Below, piece after piece: positions 1-9,275 of a stretch of DNA of 64,000 nt. The first letter of the stretch is position 1; every line of letters starts with the position of its first letter. This stretch comes from Paenibacillus brasilensis (GTDB lineage: Bacteria; Bacillota; Bacilli; Paenibacillales; Paenibacillaceae), in NCBI RefSeq assembly GCF_009363115.1, contig NZ_CP045298.1:1441001-1505000 (forward strand), in the 5' to 3' direction. The notes beneath the pieces were generated by a model. That model had not been told where the DNA came from and did no database searches. It saw only the letters and a list, made by a program, of their open reading frames with translations. The translations under genes were made by a program, and so were the position numbers.

Positions 1-300
1 TCCGCTCGGGTTAAAAATGCGCAGCCCGTTTTGCTGATTTTTCAAGGCAAGGGGGTGCGGATATTGGGCCTCGGAGTAGGGAACCCAGGCTAGACTGCTC
101 CACCAGTCATTGGTGGGCATTGGACCGGATACATTCCCTGTTTTGTAAATTTCATTCTGCGGAGTTGTTGCTCCAGCGGGCAGTATGGTTGAATATGAAC
201 CAGCACCTTGCGTGACCTCACCCGAAAAGGCTTTAGTAGAAACCGGTGCAGCTAAAAATACCAGACTGGCACTTAACAAGCATAACAGCAATTTTTTCAT
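1..300 (-). CDS. Secreted GH81-type endo-beta-1,3-glucanase, N-terminal part (gene runs off the window)
   Basis: About 100 residues are visible. The start is MKKLLLCLLSASLVFLAAP, a signal peptide (two Lys, hydrophobic core, small residues near residue 24), so the enzyme is exported. The mature part contains PTNDWWSSLAWVPYSE and YPHPLALKNQQNGLRIF, the pattern found at the start of the GH81 catalytic domain of laminarin and beta-1,3-glucan hydrolases. The start is fixed by AGGAGGAGGT seven bases upstream of the ATG. The catalytic residues lie outside the window, so the family call rests on the N-terminal signature only. Confidence 0.7.
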   Translation of the reverse strand, partial: MKKLLLCLLSASLVFLAAPVSTKAFSGEVTQGAGSYSTILPAGATTPQNEIYKTGNVSGPMPTNDWWSSLAWVPYSEAQYPHPLALKNQQNGLRIFNPSG

Positions 301-799
301 AGCCTACCTCCTCCTTAGAATTCGCTAACCCCTTTCACTGCAAGGTTTTTCCCTTTTATTCCAATTCAGATTCAACTTCATTGTGCTTTATCCTGATTTC
401 TAGGTCAATCCTTCATTTCTATATTTCAACTAAACGAGGCGAAAGTCTCTAAAAAAATAAAAGAAACCAGGACGAAAAGCCCGAAAATCCTCCCGGAGCA
501 CCGGAACACCATTCATTCTGGGAAATTACATCCATTCTTTCCTTTGGCTTCATCCCATAAAACATTCACCCCATGAGTTGTTCATCCCATTAACCATTCA
601 CCCTAATAAAGGTTTAGTATACAAAAAAAAGAATCTTCCAGGCTTCCAGCCCTTCAGATCCTCAGTCTTTTTGAATCTATAAGTTTTGAGTCTTTAAGTC
701 TTTGAGTCTTTGAAAGTCCTCTTCCCCTTCTACCATGCTCCACACCAATTCGGAAAAATGAGTTACTTTGTGGCGGAGCCTCCCTCACCACAATTTCAC
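301..799. other. Gene-free stretch with short direct repeats
   Basis: No convincing coding frame is seen on either strand. At 540-605 the words cattcaccc and ttcatccca recur, and at 663-716 a 7-9 base unit (ttgagtctt-like) is repeated four to five times. This looks like decayed or slippage-prone intergenic DNA between ribD and the glucanase gene. I see no clear terminator hairpin with a T-run. Confidence 0.5.
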
Positions 800-1909
800 T
801 CACTTCTTCCGCTCAAAATACCCTTCTATCTTCAAATCCACGCCAACCTGCGTCACGCTCAGATCCTGTAGCCCAACCGCTTCGCTCATCGCTGACACGC
901 CTTCTCCTCCCAAAAAGCCCGGTGCTTCACGTCCTCCAACCAGCTTCGGCGCAATATACAGTACAAGCTTGTTTGCCAGTCCTTGCTGTACGAACGAAGC
1001 GTTCACCTCGGCACCGCCTTCCACGAACACCGAAGACACCTCCGCTGCACCCAAAATATCCAGCATTTGCGGCAGACTAACCCGATCACTGTCTGCATCC
1101 AGTGTCGAATATACCTTTACACCAAGCTGTTCCAGCTGGCTTCGTTTGTCTTCATCATAAACACGTCCTGTAAATATCCAGGTGGGCGCTTCTCCATCTG
1201 TAATGACACGAGCATCAAGCGGAATACGCAGCGTGCTGTCCAGAATGATACGAATCGGATTCCTTCCTTCCGGCAAACGTGTCGTTAGCTGCGGATTATC
1301 ATGAATCACGGTCTGCACACCGACCAGGATGCCTACATGCTCATGACGAAGACGATGCACATCCTCCCGTGCCACCTCGGACGTAATCCACTTGCTTTCC
1401 GAGGTTCGGGTGGCAATTTTACCATCCAGCGTCACCGCTGATTTGATCGTAATATAAGGACGCTTGCTTACAATATAATGGTTAAACACTTCATTCATAC
1501 GAATGGATTCCTGCTCGCATACTCCGACAATGACCTCGATGCCCGCATCTTTCAAAATCTGTACCCCTCTGCCCGAAACGAGCGGGTTCGGGTCCAGTGC
1601 AGCGATCACCACGCGGCGAATACCAGCCTGCACAATCGCTTCTGCACACGGACCTGTCCGTCCGTGGTGGGAGCATGGCTCCAGCGTTACATAAATCGTT
1701 GCTCCCCGAGCATGCTCACCCGCCATACGCAAAGCATGAATCTCCGCATGTGGCTCGCCGGGCTTCAAATGAGCGCCAATCCCAACAATACGACCGTTGT
1801 TAACAATCACTGATCCGACGAGCGGATTCGGTTCTGTCTGCCCTTTGGCACTTCTGGCATTTTCCAACGCCAGGCGCATATATTTTTCGTGAATGGTCTG
1901 AGTGGTCAT
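800..1909 (-). CDS. ribD: Bifunctional riboflavin biosynthesis protein RibD (deaminase/reductase)
   Basis: Catalyses the second and third steps of riboflavin synthesis: deamination of the GTP-derived diaminopyrimidine, then NADPH-dependent ribose reduction. The N-terminal deaminase domain (about 1-145) has the zinc motifs HAEIHAL and EPCSHHGRTGPCAEA; the C-terminal reductase domain (about 146-369) has KSAVTLDGKIA and FVEGGAEVNASF. Length 369 matches the family. The start overlaps the end of ribA by four bases (ATGA), so the two are translationally coupled. A ribA-ribD pair without ribE and ribH is not the usual complete rib operon, so this may be a second, accessory copy. Confidence 0.93.
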   Translation of the reverse strand: MTTQTIHEKYMRLALENARSAKGQTEPNPLVGSVIVNNGRIVGIGAHLKPGEPHAEIHALRMAGEHARGATIYVTLEPCSHHGRTGPCAEAIVQAGIRRVVIAALDPNPLVSGRGVQILKDAGIEVIVGVCEQESIRMNEVFNHYIVSKRPYITIKSAVTLDGKIATRTSESKWITSEVAREDVHRLRHEHVGILVGVQTVIHDNPQLTTRLPEGRNPIRIILDSTLRIPLDARVITDGEAPTWIFTGRVYDEDKRSQLEQLGVKVYSTLDADSDRVSLPQMLDILGAAEVSSVFVEGGAEVNASFVQQGLANKLVLYIAPKLVGGREAPGFLGGEGVSAMSEAVGLQDLSVTQVGVDLKIEGYFERKK

Positions 1910-2670
1910 AGAACCTCCCTGAAATCGAAATCCCGCAAATGGCCGGACCGTTCCACTTTTGTATTCAAATACCGCTCGTTATATTGCGATACATCGCCCC
2001 ACAGCGGCATACGACCCGCCACATTCATACCCGATTTTTTCAAGGCATCCAGCTTTTTAGGGTTATTTGTAATCAATGTTACCGGTTTTTGTCTCAGGTG
2101 ACGCAGCACATTGATGGCGTCCACATAATTGCGGGTATCATCTTCAAAGCCCAATTGATGGTTGGCTTCGACAGTATCCATGCCTTCCTCCTGCAAAATA
2201 TATGCCATTGCTTTACTGAACAAACCGATCCCACGACCTTCATGATTGGCCAGATAGAACAATGCACCTGTTCCATGCTCCACAATCATCTTCATGGATT
2301 GGTGAAGCTGAAATCCGCAATCACAACGCTTGCTGCCAAAAATATCTCCAGTATGGCAAATACTATGCATACGAACAAGTGCATTTTCCGACTGTTGAAG
2401 ATCACCATATACCAGTACACTTGACTGTTGTCCCTCTGCCAAATTCAGTGTCGACAATCGCTTCACAATTGTGTCAGCGGTTGCGTTCAGCAAGTCCTGA
2501 CGATCTGCCTCATCCCGTACAGGCAACCAGCAGTACCATTGGAAAACAACGGTTTCTCCTTCCAAATTAACTGGCAGCTTGATCGGTCCTACCAAAATCG
2601 TCGAGGATTGCTCTCCACGAATCGTTTGAATTTTATCGTTAAGTAGCGTAGCTACATCTTTTTGGTTCAT
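1906..2670 (-). CDS. ribA: GTP cyclohydrolase II
   Basis: Opens GTP to the diaminopyrimidine that feeds RibD. The zinc-binding stretch HSICHTGDIFGSKRCDCGF (near residue 120) carries the three cysteines, HEGRGIGL is the catalytic region and TNNPKK lies near the C-terminus. It is 254 residues with no DHBP synthase domain, so it is a stand-alone RibA rather than RibBA. It is first in a two-gene operon with ribD. The 71-bp gap upstream is too short for an FMN riboswitch and none is recognisable. Confidence 0.92.
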   Translation of the reverse strand: MNQKDVATLLNDKIQTIRGEQSSTILVGPIKLPVNLEGETVVFQWYCWLPVRDEADRQDLLNATADTIVKRLSTLNLAEGQQSSVLVYGDLQQSENALVRMHSICHTGDIFGSKRCDCGFQLHQSMKMIVEHGTGALFYLANHEGRGIGLFSKAMAYILQEEGMDTVEANHQLGFEDDTRNYVDAINVLRHLRQKPVTLITNNPKKLDALKKSGMNVAGRMPLWGDVSQYNERYLNTKVERSGHLRDFDFREVL

Positions 2671-2741
2671 CTCTCTGCACCATCCTTTATATAAGCTCTA
2701 TCTATCCGGAAGCCTCGGTTATTCAAAGCCTAATCGCTGAT

Positions 2742-3851
2742 TTACATGGTTGGGGTAACTGCTGGTAAAAAATGTTCATGAAACGTGGATTCCATCGTCA
2801 GCTGCCGTTCCTGAAGCTCGGTCACGGCCTGTCGCCGTCCGTCTTCGAACGCCTTCAAGCCCGCTGCGGTGTATCCCTCCTCCTGACGTAAACGAAGAAG
2901 CTCACTCGCCAGCACATCGGCATCCTTCAAGGCTGCGTTCAGGCCAAAAGCTCCGGTAGGTGTCATGGTATGCGCCGCATCTCCAATGAGGACCAGTCCG
3001 CCCAGCGTCCACGTGTCACTGCGGCTGCTGAAAATATCCAACGGCACGAAGTCCTTCCATGAACGAATGTGATCATGCACACTATGCTCCAGATCTGGGA
3101 AAGCCTCCGTCATCAGCTGGATGAACGGTTCAAAAGATTGCTTAAACAGGCTCGAAAAGCTGCCTTCCTCCACATTCCAGCCAATTTGGATGTAGCCCTC
3201 AGCCTGTGAGAATAAAGACAGCTGCCGTCCATTGACCAGCGCAAGACGTGTGACAGGCTCCCATCCGACAGGTGCTGTGATTTTCGCCCATAGCAGATCA
3301 TAGCCGTGCCGAATGTTCGTTGCAGGCATCTGTGCCAGCTTGCGCACCGTTGAATAGCGACCGTCTGCCCCGACAATCACAGAGCTATGAATTGTAATCT
3401 CACAGCCGCTCTGGTCACGGGCGGTCAGACCCGTGTAGCCCTGCTCGCTGTCACCTTGCAATGAAGTCACAGTCGTGCCAGCCAGGTAACGGAAGGATTC
3501 ATACGTTGAAGCCTGTCTCAGCAGAGCCTCCAAAAAGCGAGGCTGTGGAATGTGAATCCCCACATTCCCGTCTGCTGAGCCCGGCTTGACCGTTTTCATC
3601 TGCTGCTGATGCTCCCAATATTCGATTCTCGTTGAGGCAAGAATGTAATCCTCATGAATTTGTTCAAGCAGCCTGTGCTTTTGAATCACCTGCTGACCCT
3701 CATCATTTAAAATTTCACCGCGGAAGGCCTTTCCCGCCACGCTCTGCCGCTCAACCAATATTGTAGAAATACCCTGCTTCGCCAGCAAACAGGACAACAA
3801 AGTCCCTGCCGGTCCCCCGCCAACTATACACACTTCACATTTCAGCTTCAT
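2742..3851 (-). CDS. FAD-dependent aromatic-ring-type monooxygenase
   Basis: Class A flavoprotein monooxygenase fold: dinucleotide-binding GGGPAG at the N-terminus (about 12-17), the DG motif VGADGRYSTVRKLA in the middle and GDAAHTMTPTGAFGLNAAL near residue 280, which binds the FAD pyrophosphate. Substrate unknown. I place the start at 3851 (MKLKCEV) because GGGGGAA precedes it; a frame-compatible ATG seven codons upstream has no comparable site. It is divergent from the HxlR regulator at 4107, which is a likely controller of this gene. Confidence 0.8.
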   Translation of the reverse strand: MKLKCEVCIVGGGPAGTLLSCLLAKQGISTILVERQSVAGKAFRGEILNDEGQQVIQKHRLLEQIHEDYILASTRIEYWEHQQQMKTVKPGSADGNVGIHIPQPRFLEALLRQASTYESFRYLAGTTVTSLQGDSEQGYTGLTARDQSGCEITIHSSVIVGADGRYSTVRKLAQMPATNIRHGYDLLWAKITAPVGWEPVTRLALVNGRQLSLFSQAEGYIQIGWNVEEGSFSSLFKQSFEPFIQLMTEAFPDLEHSVHDHIRSWKDFVPLDIFSSRSDTWTLGGLVLIGDAAHTMTPTGAFGLNAALKDADVLASELLRLRQEEGYTAAGLKAFEDGRRQAVTELQERQLTMESTFHEHFLPAVTPTM

Positions 3852-4106
3852 CTGACTTCCCCCTGCGCCCAAACCATGACCTCAACAATTAGTCCGTACC
3901 TGTCCATTTAATTACATCATTATAACATTAAAATAAGTTCAAATTTTAAGCATTCATATATAAATGTCCGTAGCGAATCTAACGAGTTACTTTATGTAAC
4001 AAAGTATATTTATATCATTCAATTTCGTCAAGTAATAAATTTATACAAAGTAAAGTAGTTTACTTTTGACAGTGTATCGTTAATAATAGGAGCATGAGGT
4101 GATCTT

Positions 4107-4442
4107 ATGAACATTCCGCAAATGTGCCCACGGTTTGAAAAAGCTATGGAGCTACTGAGCAAACGTTGGACGGTATTAATCGTGTTTCAACTAATTAATG
4201 GTCCGCAACGATTTGTCGCTATTGAGAATTCAATCCCCAATTTAAGCGGGAAGGTCCTTTCCGATCGCTTGAAGGAGCTTGAGGAAGAAGGAATCATACA
4301 ACGTATGGTTTACCCTGAGAAGCCGGTTCGGATCGAATACTCCCTTACGGATAAAGGACGCGATTTAGCTCCATTGTTTGACCATATCGGTACTTGGGCT
4401 ACCCGCTGGATTGAAGTTGTGCCAGCAATTGAACAGCAATGA
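4107..4442 (+). CDS. HxlR-family transcriptional regulator
   Basis: 111-residue winged-helix protein of the HxlR type: SKRWTVLIVFQLINGPQRF then LSGKVLSDRLKELEEEGII and a wing with YPEKPVRIEYSLTDKGRDL. CPRF at residues 7-10 gives an N-terminal cysteine in the position redox- or electrophile-sensing HxlR proteins use; sensing here is an inference. It is divergent from the flavin monooxygenase, about 255 bp away. Confidence 0.85.
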   Translation: MNIPQMCPRFEKAMELLSKRWTVLIVFQLINGPQRFVAIENSIPNLSGKVLSDRLKELEEEGIIQRMVYPEKPVRIEYSLTDKGRDLAPLFDHIGTWATRWIEVVPAIEQQ

Positions 4443-4459
4443 TCCGCCTAACATGCTAA

Positions 4460-4515
4460 AGAACGCCTTTGCCGGGTACAATTCGTACTCATCACGCAAG
4501 GCGTTCTATTTCTTT
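4460..4515 (+). terminator. Rho-independent terminator after the HxlR gene
   Basis: Stem AGAACGCCTTTGC / GCAAGGCGTTCT with a loop of about 23 bases, followed by ATTTCTTT. It lies between the convergent HxlR genes and could serve both. Confidence 0.6.
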
Positions 4516-4529
4516 ATAAGACATTTCAC

Positions 4530-4967
4530 TTATGTATCTTTTTCATGATTTACAAGGTTACCATTGCAGTTCCCATCAACGCTTCCATCGCCGCCGCGTT
4601 GCATTTCCTCACGGATGGCTTGCACCCGTTTTTTCCCCCAGTCGTACATCATCTCTACAATCGGTAAAATCGTCATTCCCAGATCGGTCATCGAATACTC
4701 CACCTTTGGGGGCACCTCTGGATATACTTCCCGATGTACAATACCGTCCTCCATCAACTCGCGCAGCTGGTTGGTCAGCACTTTATGTGACAGCTTCGGA
4801 AACAGCCTTTGCAGATCGCTAAAGCGATGCGGCCCTTCCACACCCAAATGCCACAAAATAACAACCTTCCACTTTCCGCTTAACACCGACAGGGTCAATT
4901 CCTTTTCACAGTTATAGTCTCCGTTGACGATCTTCTCCCGTATTTCTTCTCTTAGCGTATCAGACAT
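4530..4967 (-). CDS. HxlR-family transcriptional regulator
   Basis: 145 residues; core [20 protein letters not shown] and [19 protein letters not shown] with the wing [17 protein letters not shown] cysteine sits just before the core ([10 protein letters not shown]). It is divergent from the DJ-1/PfpI gene at 5122 with a 154-bp shared promoter region, so it probably regulates that gene in response to a reactive small molecule. The C-terminal tail is Gly/Asn-rich and outside the conserved domain. Confidence 0.85.
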   Translation of the reverse strand: MSDTLREEIREKIVNGDYNCEKELTLSVLSGKWKVVILWHLGVEGPHRFSDLQRLFPKLSHKVLTNQLRELMEDGIVHREVYPEVPPKVEYSMTDLGMTILPIVEMMYDWGKKRVQAIREEMQRGGDGSVDGNCNGNLVNHEKDT

Positions 4968-5121
4968 ATATCGTTAACTCCTTTTAATTCATCATGTTCT
5001 TACAGCCTAAGCCTAACAGTAACCTACAGGTAACCTCCGTACTTGAAAGTGCATTCTTCACAGCTAGACGAAGCCATCCTACAATAATAGATATCGTTTC
5101 ACATTCAAGGAGGAATAAAGT

Positions 5122-5640
5122 ATGAGTAAAAAAGCCCTTTTTATTATACCCCCAGAGCGCTTTAATGAGGATGAATTGTTTAAACCCAAGGAAGCGCTAG
5201 AGCAAGCAGGCGTTACGGTGACACTGGCTAGTACAAGAACAGGTGAAATTATCGGTGACTACAACGGTAAAGCGACCGCTGAGCTTATATTCACAGACGC
5301 AGTCCCTACGGACTATGATGTGGTATCTGTAATCGGTGGATCAGGAACAAATGATCATCTGTGGAACAATGCAGACCTCCAAGCTCTGCTGAAACAAACC
5401 CATGAGCAAAACATTCTATTGTCCGGTATCTGCGCAGGCTCTGTAGCCGTGGTTCAAACCGGACTGCTCTCCGGCAGAACGGCTGCATGCTATCCGGTGG
5501 ACGTACAGAAGGATCAACTCCAATCGCATCAAGCCGAATATGTGGCTCAGCATGTCGTTGCGCATAGTGACATTATTACAGCCGATGGCCCAGATGGCGC
5601 TCAGGAGTTTGGCGAAGCCCTCGTTAAAGCCCTGCGATAA
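5122..5640 (+). CDS. DJ-1/PfpI-family protein
   Basis: 172 residues of the class I glutamine amidotransferase-like fold. The nucleophile elbow LLSGICAGSVAVVQTGLL places the reactive Cys at residue 104; the early acidic residue is in the PPERFNEDEL region. Members act as glyoxalases, deglycases or stress chaperones; which activity applies cannot be told from sequence. AAGGAGG precedes the ATG by 8 bases. It pairs with the divergent HxlR gene, a common detoxification layout. Confidence 0.85.
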   Translation: MSKKALFIIPPERFNEDELFKPKEALEQAGVTVTLASTRTGEIIGDYNGKATAELIFTDAVPTDYDVVSVIGGSGTNDHLWNNADLQALLKQTHEQNILLSGICAGSVAVVQTGLLSGRTAACYPVDVQKDQLQSHQAEYVAQHVVAHSDIITADGPDGAQEFGEALVKALR

Positions 5641-5674
5641 ACTAGCTTAGAAATCACGAGAGCAGGTCATACAA

Positions 5675-6580
5675 TCAGGCATTTTCAGGTCCATTTTTCA
5701 TTGGGCTTGGAGATGCCTTTTTTCTAATACTATACCGCCTCATGGCTCCTGGAATGCCCTTGGTTTCCAATTGTCCATTATAAGCCAGGTATCGGAGTCG
5801 ATATTCAAAAAACTCATCCCCTATTTGTTGATCCAAATATCCTATGACCTCTCCAATCACTCGTGCAGACTTCATAAAATCTGGTTGAGGTTGCTGCTGA
5901 TGCAGCTTGTTCACCTTTTTTAATATATAGACGTCATAGTAGTCTTCGGCTACGTTAACGATCTCTCTATCCTTCCATATCCGCAGTACTTCAGGCTGCA
6001 GCGACAGCTCATACCACTCCTCCACCAATCGTCCTCTTTCTTCTTTCGTTAATGGAATACCCTTGCCGCTTTTGTTTACAATGGATTTCAGCTGGTCTGC
6101 AGATATCTCAGCTGATCTTAAACCTGTAGTATCCCGCCGTCTAACTTCGTGGCTGTAAGCGTCCGCAGCATTTTTAATACGTATAGGGTTAGGCATATTT
6201 CTCAGCAGATACATGGCCAAACGGAGTCCCACCTGCTCTGGTGCATTGTTCCCTGTCCAGATTGTAATGTCCGCCTGTGCAGAAATAGCAGCAAACTGTT
6301 CCATTAGTAGAAAATCATCCAATTCAGCGTATTCGCCATATTCATCATAAATATGATCTCTAAACCATTCACGTCTATGGCTACGACCAATTTCCTCTTG
6401 TAACTTCCACAGTGGACCGATCGCATAATTATCCCGAAAAGAAATTATTCGATGAGTGTCTTCCCATCCAAGTTGTTTGAGCGCTATTTTCATACTCCCT
6501 GCAAAAGAATCACCTACCACGATGTGTACCTGTGTTCCTTTAGAATCAGGCTCCCAACAGGTCATCTCTAGAAGCTTCAT
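5675..6580 (-). CDS. DUF1835/DUF3658 domain protein
   Basis: 301 residues. VHIVVGDSFAGSMKIAL at about 18-34 is the DUF1835 signature, followed by DNYAIGPL; the C-terminal third (EVIGYLDQQIGDEFFEYRLRYL, then GAMRRYSIRK) fits DUF3658. No known enzyme activity. It is convergent with the DJ-1 gene with 34 bp between stops. Confidence 0.75.
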   Translation of the reverse strand: MKLLEMTCWEPDSKGTQVHIVVGDSFAGSMKIALKQLGWEDTHRIISFRDNYAIGPLWKLQEEIGRSHRREWFRDHIYDEYGEYAELDDFLLMEQFAAISAQADITIWTGNNAPEQVGLRLAMYLLRNMPNPIRIKNAADAYSHEVRRRDTTGLRSAEISADQLKSIVNKSGKGIPLTKEERGRLVEEWYELSLQPEVLRIWKDREIVNVAEDYYDVYILKKVNKLHQQQPQPDFMKSARVIGEVIGYLDQQIGDEFFEYRLRYLAYNGQLETKGIPGAMRRYSIRKKASPSPMKNGPENA

Positions 6581-6748
6581 TCCGTCTCACCTCTTCTGTA
6601 ATTTGCATTATACCTATCAGCAGTAATTTATGTTACTTGTTCTCCTTTTGCACCTGTCTTTCATGCTGAAGTGACTAATTTAATTGTACGGTTCTGGATT
6701 GTCGTGCTAATTTGGAAGAATCGACGTTTAGCATAGGAGGCTTATGCC

Positions 6749-7450
6749 GTGATTATGAAAGGCAAAATCCATTTACATCAGGTAACGTCCGAATCGTTAC
6801 GACTGGGCGCCTTACTTTCATTAGTAGGGGGCTTTCTGGACACATATACCTTTGTCGGAAGAGATGGCGTATTCGCCAACGCACAGACAGGCAATATCGT
6901 ACTGCTGGCTGTCAAAATCATTCAGGGAAGCTGGGTTCAGGCGCTAGTTCATATCCCGCCCTTGATCGCCTTTTCGCTGGGCGTTTTTATTGCTGAAGGG
7001 ATCAAGCGAAAATCGACCCACCGTCTAACACCGGACTGGGCCCGCACTATTCTTTTACTGGAAATTGCAATTTTTTTCATCGTGGGACTGATTCCGCAAG
7101 GAGTTCCCAATACGGTAGTAGTGGTGATCGTCTCGTTCGTCGCTTCCGTACAAATGACTTCCTTCCGCAAGCTCATTGATGTGCCGTACACCTCGACGGT
7201 CAGCACCGGAAACCTCCGATCCGCTTCAGAGGCTGTGTATATCGCCATAACGACCAAGGACACGAACGCTGCCATTCGAGCGATGCGTTATGGTGTCATC
7301 CTGGCAGCCTTTTTGGTCGGTGCTTTGCTGGGGGGATTTCTGACTTTGACGATTGGGGATAAAGCCATTTGGGGCGCTGTTGTTGCACTCATTTTTTCTT
7401 TTATTTTATTTACGGAAAAAGAGAAGTGGAAGCTGCCCCTGCGTCACTAA
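6749..7450 (+). CDS. YoaK-family (DUF1275) membrane protein
   Basis: 233 residues with about six hydrophobic segments. The DUF1275 hallmarks are GGFLDTYTFVGRDGVFANAQTGN near the N-terminus and TVSTGNLRSASEAVY in the middle. I use the GTG at 6749 because AGGAGG ends eight bases before it; the ATG two codons later is 14 bases away. Function unknown; members are small integral membrane proteins. Confidence 0.85.
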   Translation: MIMKGKIHLHQVTSESLRLGALLSLVGGFLDTYTFVGRDGVFANAQTGNIVLLAVKIIQGSWVQALVHIPPLIAFSLGVFIAEGIKRKSTHRLTPDWARTILLLEIAIFFIVGLIPQGVPNTVVVVIVSFVASVQMTSFRKLIDVPYTSTVSTGNLRSASEAVYIAITTKDTNAAIRAMRYGVILAAFLVGALLGGFLTLTIGDKAIWGAVVALIFSFILFTEKEKWKLPLRH

Positions 7451-7459
7451 GCCTGTGTA

Positions 7460-8635
7460 TTACCCCTGAACAAACTGGCGCTGGGCCATTTCAAAGAAAT
7501 TCAAAAGATCCTCGCGGGATGGGAATGCGGCCTGAGCTGATTGGTTGCTGCCGCCCCCCTTCCCTTGAAATGAGCCCAGATTCTCCTTAAAAAATGTCCC
7601 ACAGGCGACAGCCTGTGTGCCGTTATGGGTCAGAATGATTTTGTTGTCTGCTGTTGTGGCGAATAAAACAAGCAAATCATGTTCAGCTGTCAGCCTGGCA
7701 GCCATTTGCTGTATTTCCTGAAACGATTTTTGTTCAAACATATGAGCAAGAACGTGTCCCTGAACCGTAGCGAGCAATTCTTTCGACTGATACGAAGCAT
7801 TTTCCTTCTGCAGAAGCTCCATTTGCGCCTTAAGCTGCTTGTGCTCCTGCTCCCACTTTTCAAATCGGGTCAAAATGTCCTTTCGTCCGGTATTGAACCT
7901 CGCAGATAATACGTCCAGAATCCGAACACTCTCGTTAAAATCCTGAAGTGCACGAGCGCCGCATTTGAAATGGATTCTCGCCATGCCCTTCTGCTTCTCC
8001 CATTTCAGACATTTGATGATTCCAATCTCCCCCGTCTGAGCCACATGTGTGCCACCGCAGGCATTATATTCAATGCCTTCAATCTCAACAATCCGAATAT
8101 TTTCCGTCACTTTGGGCGTTTTCACGAGCGGGATATCCTTCAATTGCTCATCGGTTACAAAATAGCTTTTTATGCTGCGGTTACTGTAGATTTGCCGATT
8201 CACTTCCTGCTCGATTGCCGATAGCTGCGCCGATGTTACATTCGAACAATTGACGTCAATCGTGGCGTACTCTTGTCCCAAATGAAAGCTTTCTGTCCGC
8301 GCGCCCAACAGCTCCAGACAAACCGCTGACAACAAATGCTGTCCGCTATGCTGCTGCATATGATCCAATCTGCGCTCCCAATCCAAACGGCAGGCCACCT
8401 TCGTTTCCTCCGGCATATGCTCTACCTGATGCCAGATTTCCCCCTCTTCCAGAAAAACATCCATCACCCGGATGTCCTGAATAGTTCCTGTATCGCACGG
8501 CTGTCCCCCTCCATGTGGATAAAAAGCCGTTTCCTCCAGCATGACAAAATACTTGTCATCTCTTTCCATACTTCGGGTAATATGTGTGTCCCACTCCGTG
8601 AGATTCGGGGCAGCGTAGTATAATTTTGTCGTCAT
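7460..8635 (-). CDS. AlaX-type alanyl-tRNA editing protein with DHHA1 domain
   Basis: Trans-editing hydrolase that clears mischarged (Ser/Gly) tRNA-Ala. It has the AlaRS editing-domain zinc motifs HSGQH at 96-100 and CGGTH at 193-197, then a coiled-coil (about 245-285) and a DHHA1-like C-terminus with GKGGGSNQSAQAAFP. At 391 residues it is the long AlaX-L class. There is no aminoacylation domain, so it is not a truncated alaS. It is convergent with the DUF1275 gene, 9 bp between stops. Confidence 0.88.
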   Translation of the reverse strand: MTTKLYYAAPNLTEWDTHITRSMERDDKYFVMLEETAFYPHGGGQPCDTGTIQDIRVMDVFLEEGEIWHQVEHMPEETKVACRLDWERRLDHMQQHSGQHLLSAVCLELLGARTESFHLGQEYATIDVNCSNVTSAQLSAIEQEVNRQIYSNRSIKSYFVTDEQLKDIPLVKTPKVTENIRIVEIEGIEYNACGGTHVAQTGEIGIIKCLKWEKQKGMARIHFKCGARALQDFNESVRILDVLSARFNTGRKDILTRFEKWEQEHKQLKAQMELLQKENASYQSKELLATVQGHVLAHMFEQKSFQEIQQMAARLTAEHDLLVLFATTADNKIILTHNGTQAVACGTFFKENLGSFQGKGGGSNQSAQAAFPSREDLLNFFEMAQRQFVQG

Positions 8636-8696
8636 TTAGAAGCTCCTCGCTTTAGGCATCAAATTTTAAAAAACGTCGCTATACGATATAACATTT

Positions 8697-8945
8697 CTAA
8701 ATTTCGGGCTGAATCTCCAGGCCCACACCAACATCCACTTTATTATCGAGCACTTGATTGTAAATATCAATGGAGGGGATTACTTGACGACCTAACAATG
8801 GAACACCTCGTCTTGAGCCTTGGCAAAATTTTTTGTTCTCTCGGGAGCCGTGCTTTCGAGGTCACTGTTTCCGCCTTTGGCGATCCAAATCGGTAATTTC
8901 TTCCCATTTGTATGGATGTACAAATTCGTCCGCACGATGGGACTA
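8697..8945 (-). pseudogene. Degraded gene remnant, C-terminal end, family not recognised
   Basis: Two minus-strand frames join into a protein-like tail: NLYIHTNGKKLPIWIAKGG...AKAQDEVFH in one frame, then after a frameshift near 8800 VIPSIDIYNQVLDNKVDV and GVGLEIQPEI to a stop at 8697. Composition and lack of stops suggest former coding sequence, but I cannot name the family. The upstream part is missing at about 8945, where a plus-strand remnant begins. Confidence 0.35.
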
Positions 8946-9188
8946 CGTGGTGCGCCTTTACAGGAAATGCTTCCCGAACTTGGCTCATTGTTGCTATATG
9001 TCGGTGTACTCTCCATGCTGGTTATAGCCAGAGCACTGTGGGAAAAGCAAAAGCTGGCCAAAAATGCTACAGGCGATGCTCCTGGAATGGGGGCAACTCA
9101 TTCCGTTGGTCCAACTAGCACGCCTGGCGGCGGGATCTCTGTGCAAGGAGGAGCGTCAGCGCCTATACATGAGCCAATAAAAAGGTAG
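8938..9188 (+). pseudogene. C-terminal fragment of a membrane protein
   Basis: Plus-strand frame with LPELGSLLLYVGVLSMLVIARALWEKQ, one transmembrane helix followed by a basic edge, and a low-complexity Gly/Ser/Pro tail ending at 9188. This resembles the last helix of a multi-span exporter or YhgE-like protein, but no start or ribosome site lies nearby and the 5' part is absent. It abuts the minus-strand remnant, so the junction near 8940 is probably a deletion scar. Confidence 0.35.
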
Positions 9189-9212
9189 CTTTCCCCAGTT
9201 CATACTTAAAAT

Positions 9213-9260
9213 AAAAAGCACCCTTGAAATCACTATAAAAGTGGTTTTGAAGGTGCTTTT
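9213..9260. terminator. Bidirectional hairpin terminator
   Basis: Near-perfect stem AAAAGCACC..TTGAAATCAC / GTGGTTTTGAAGGTGCTTTT with a 7-base loop, A-run on one side and T-run on the other. It separates the remnant at 8.9-9.2 kb from the convergent oxidoreductase gene. Confidence 0.75.
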
Positions 9261-9275
9261 ACTCATTCCTCAGGT

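Noticed and set aside
2671..2741. FMN riboswitch upstream of ribA
   Set aside because: Only 71 bp available and none of the conserved RFN elements is visible.
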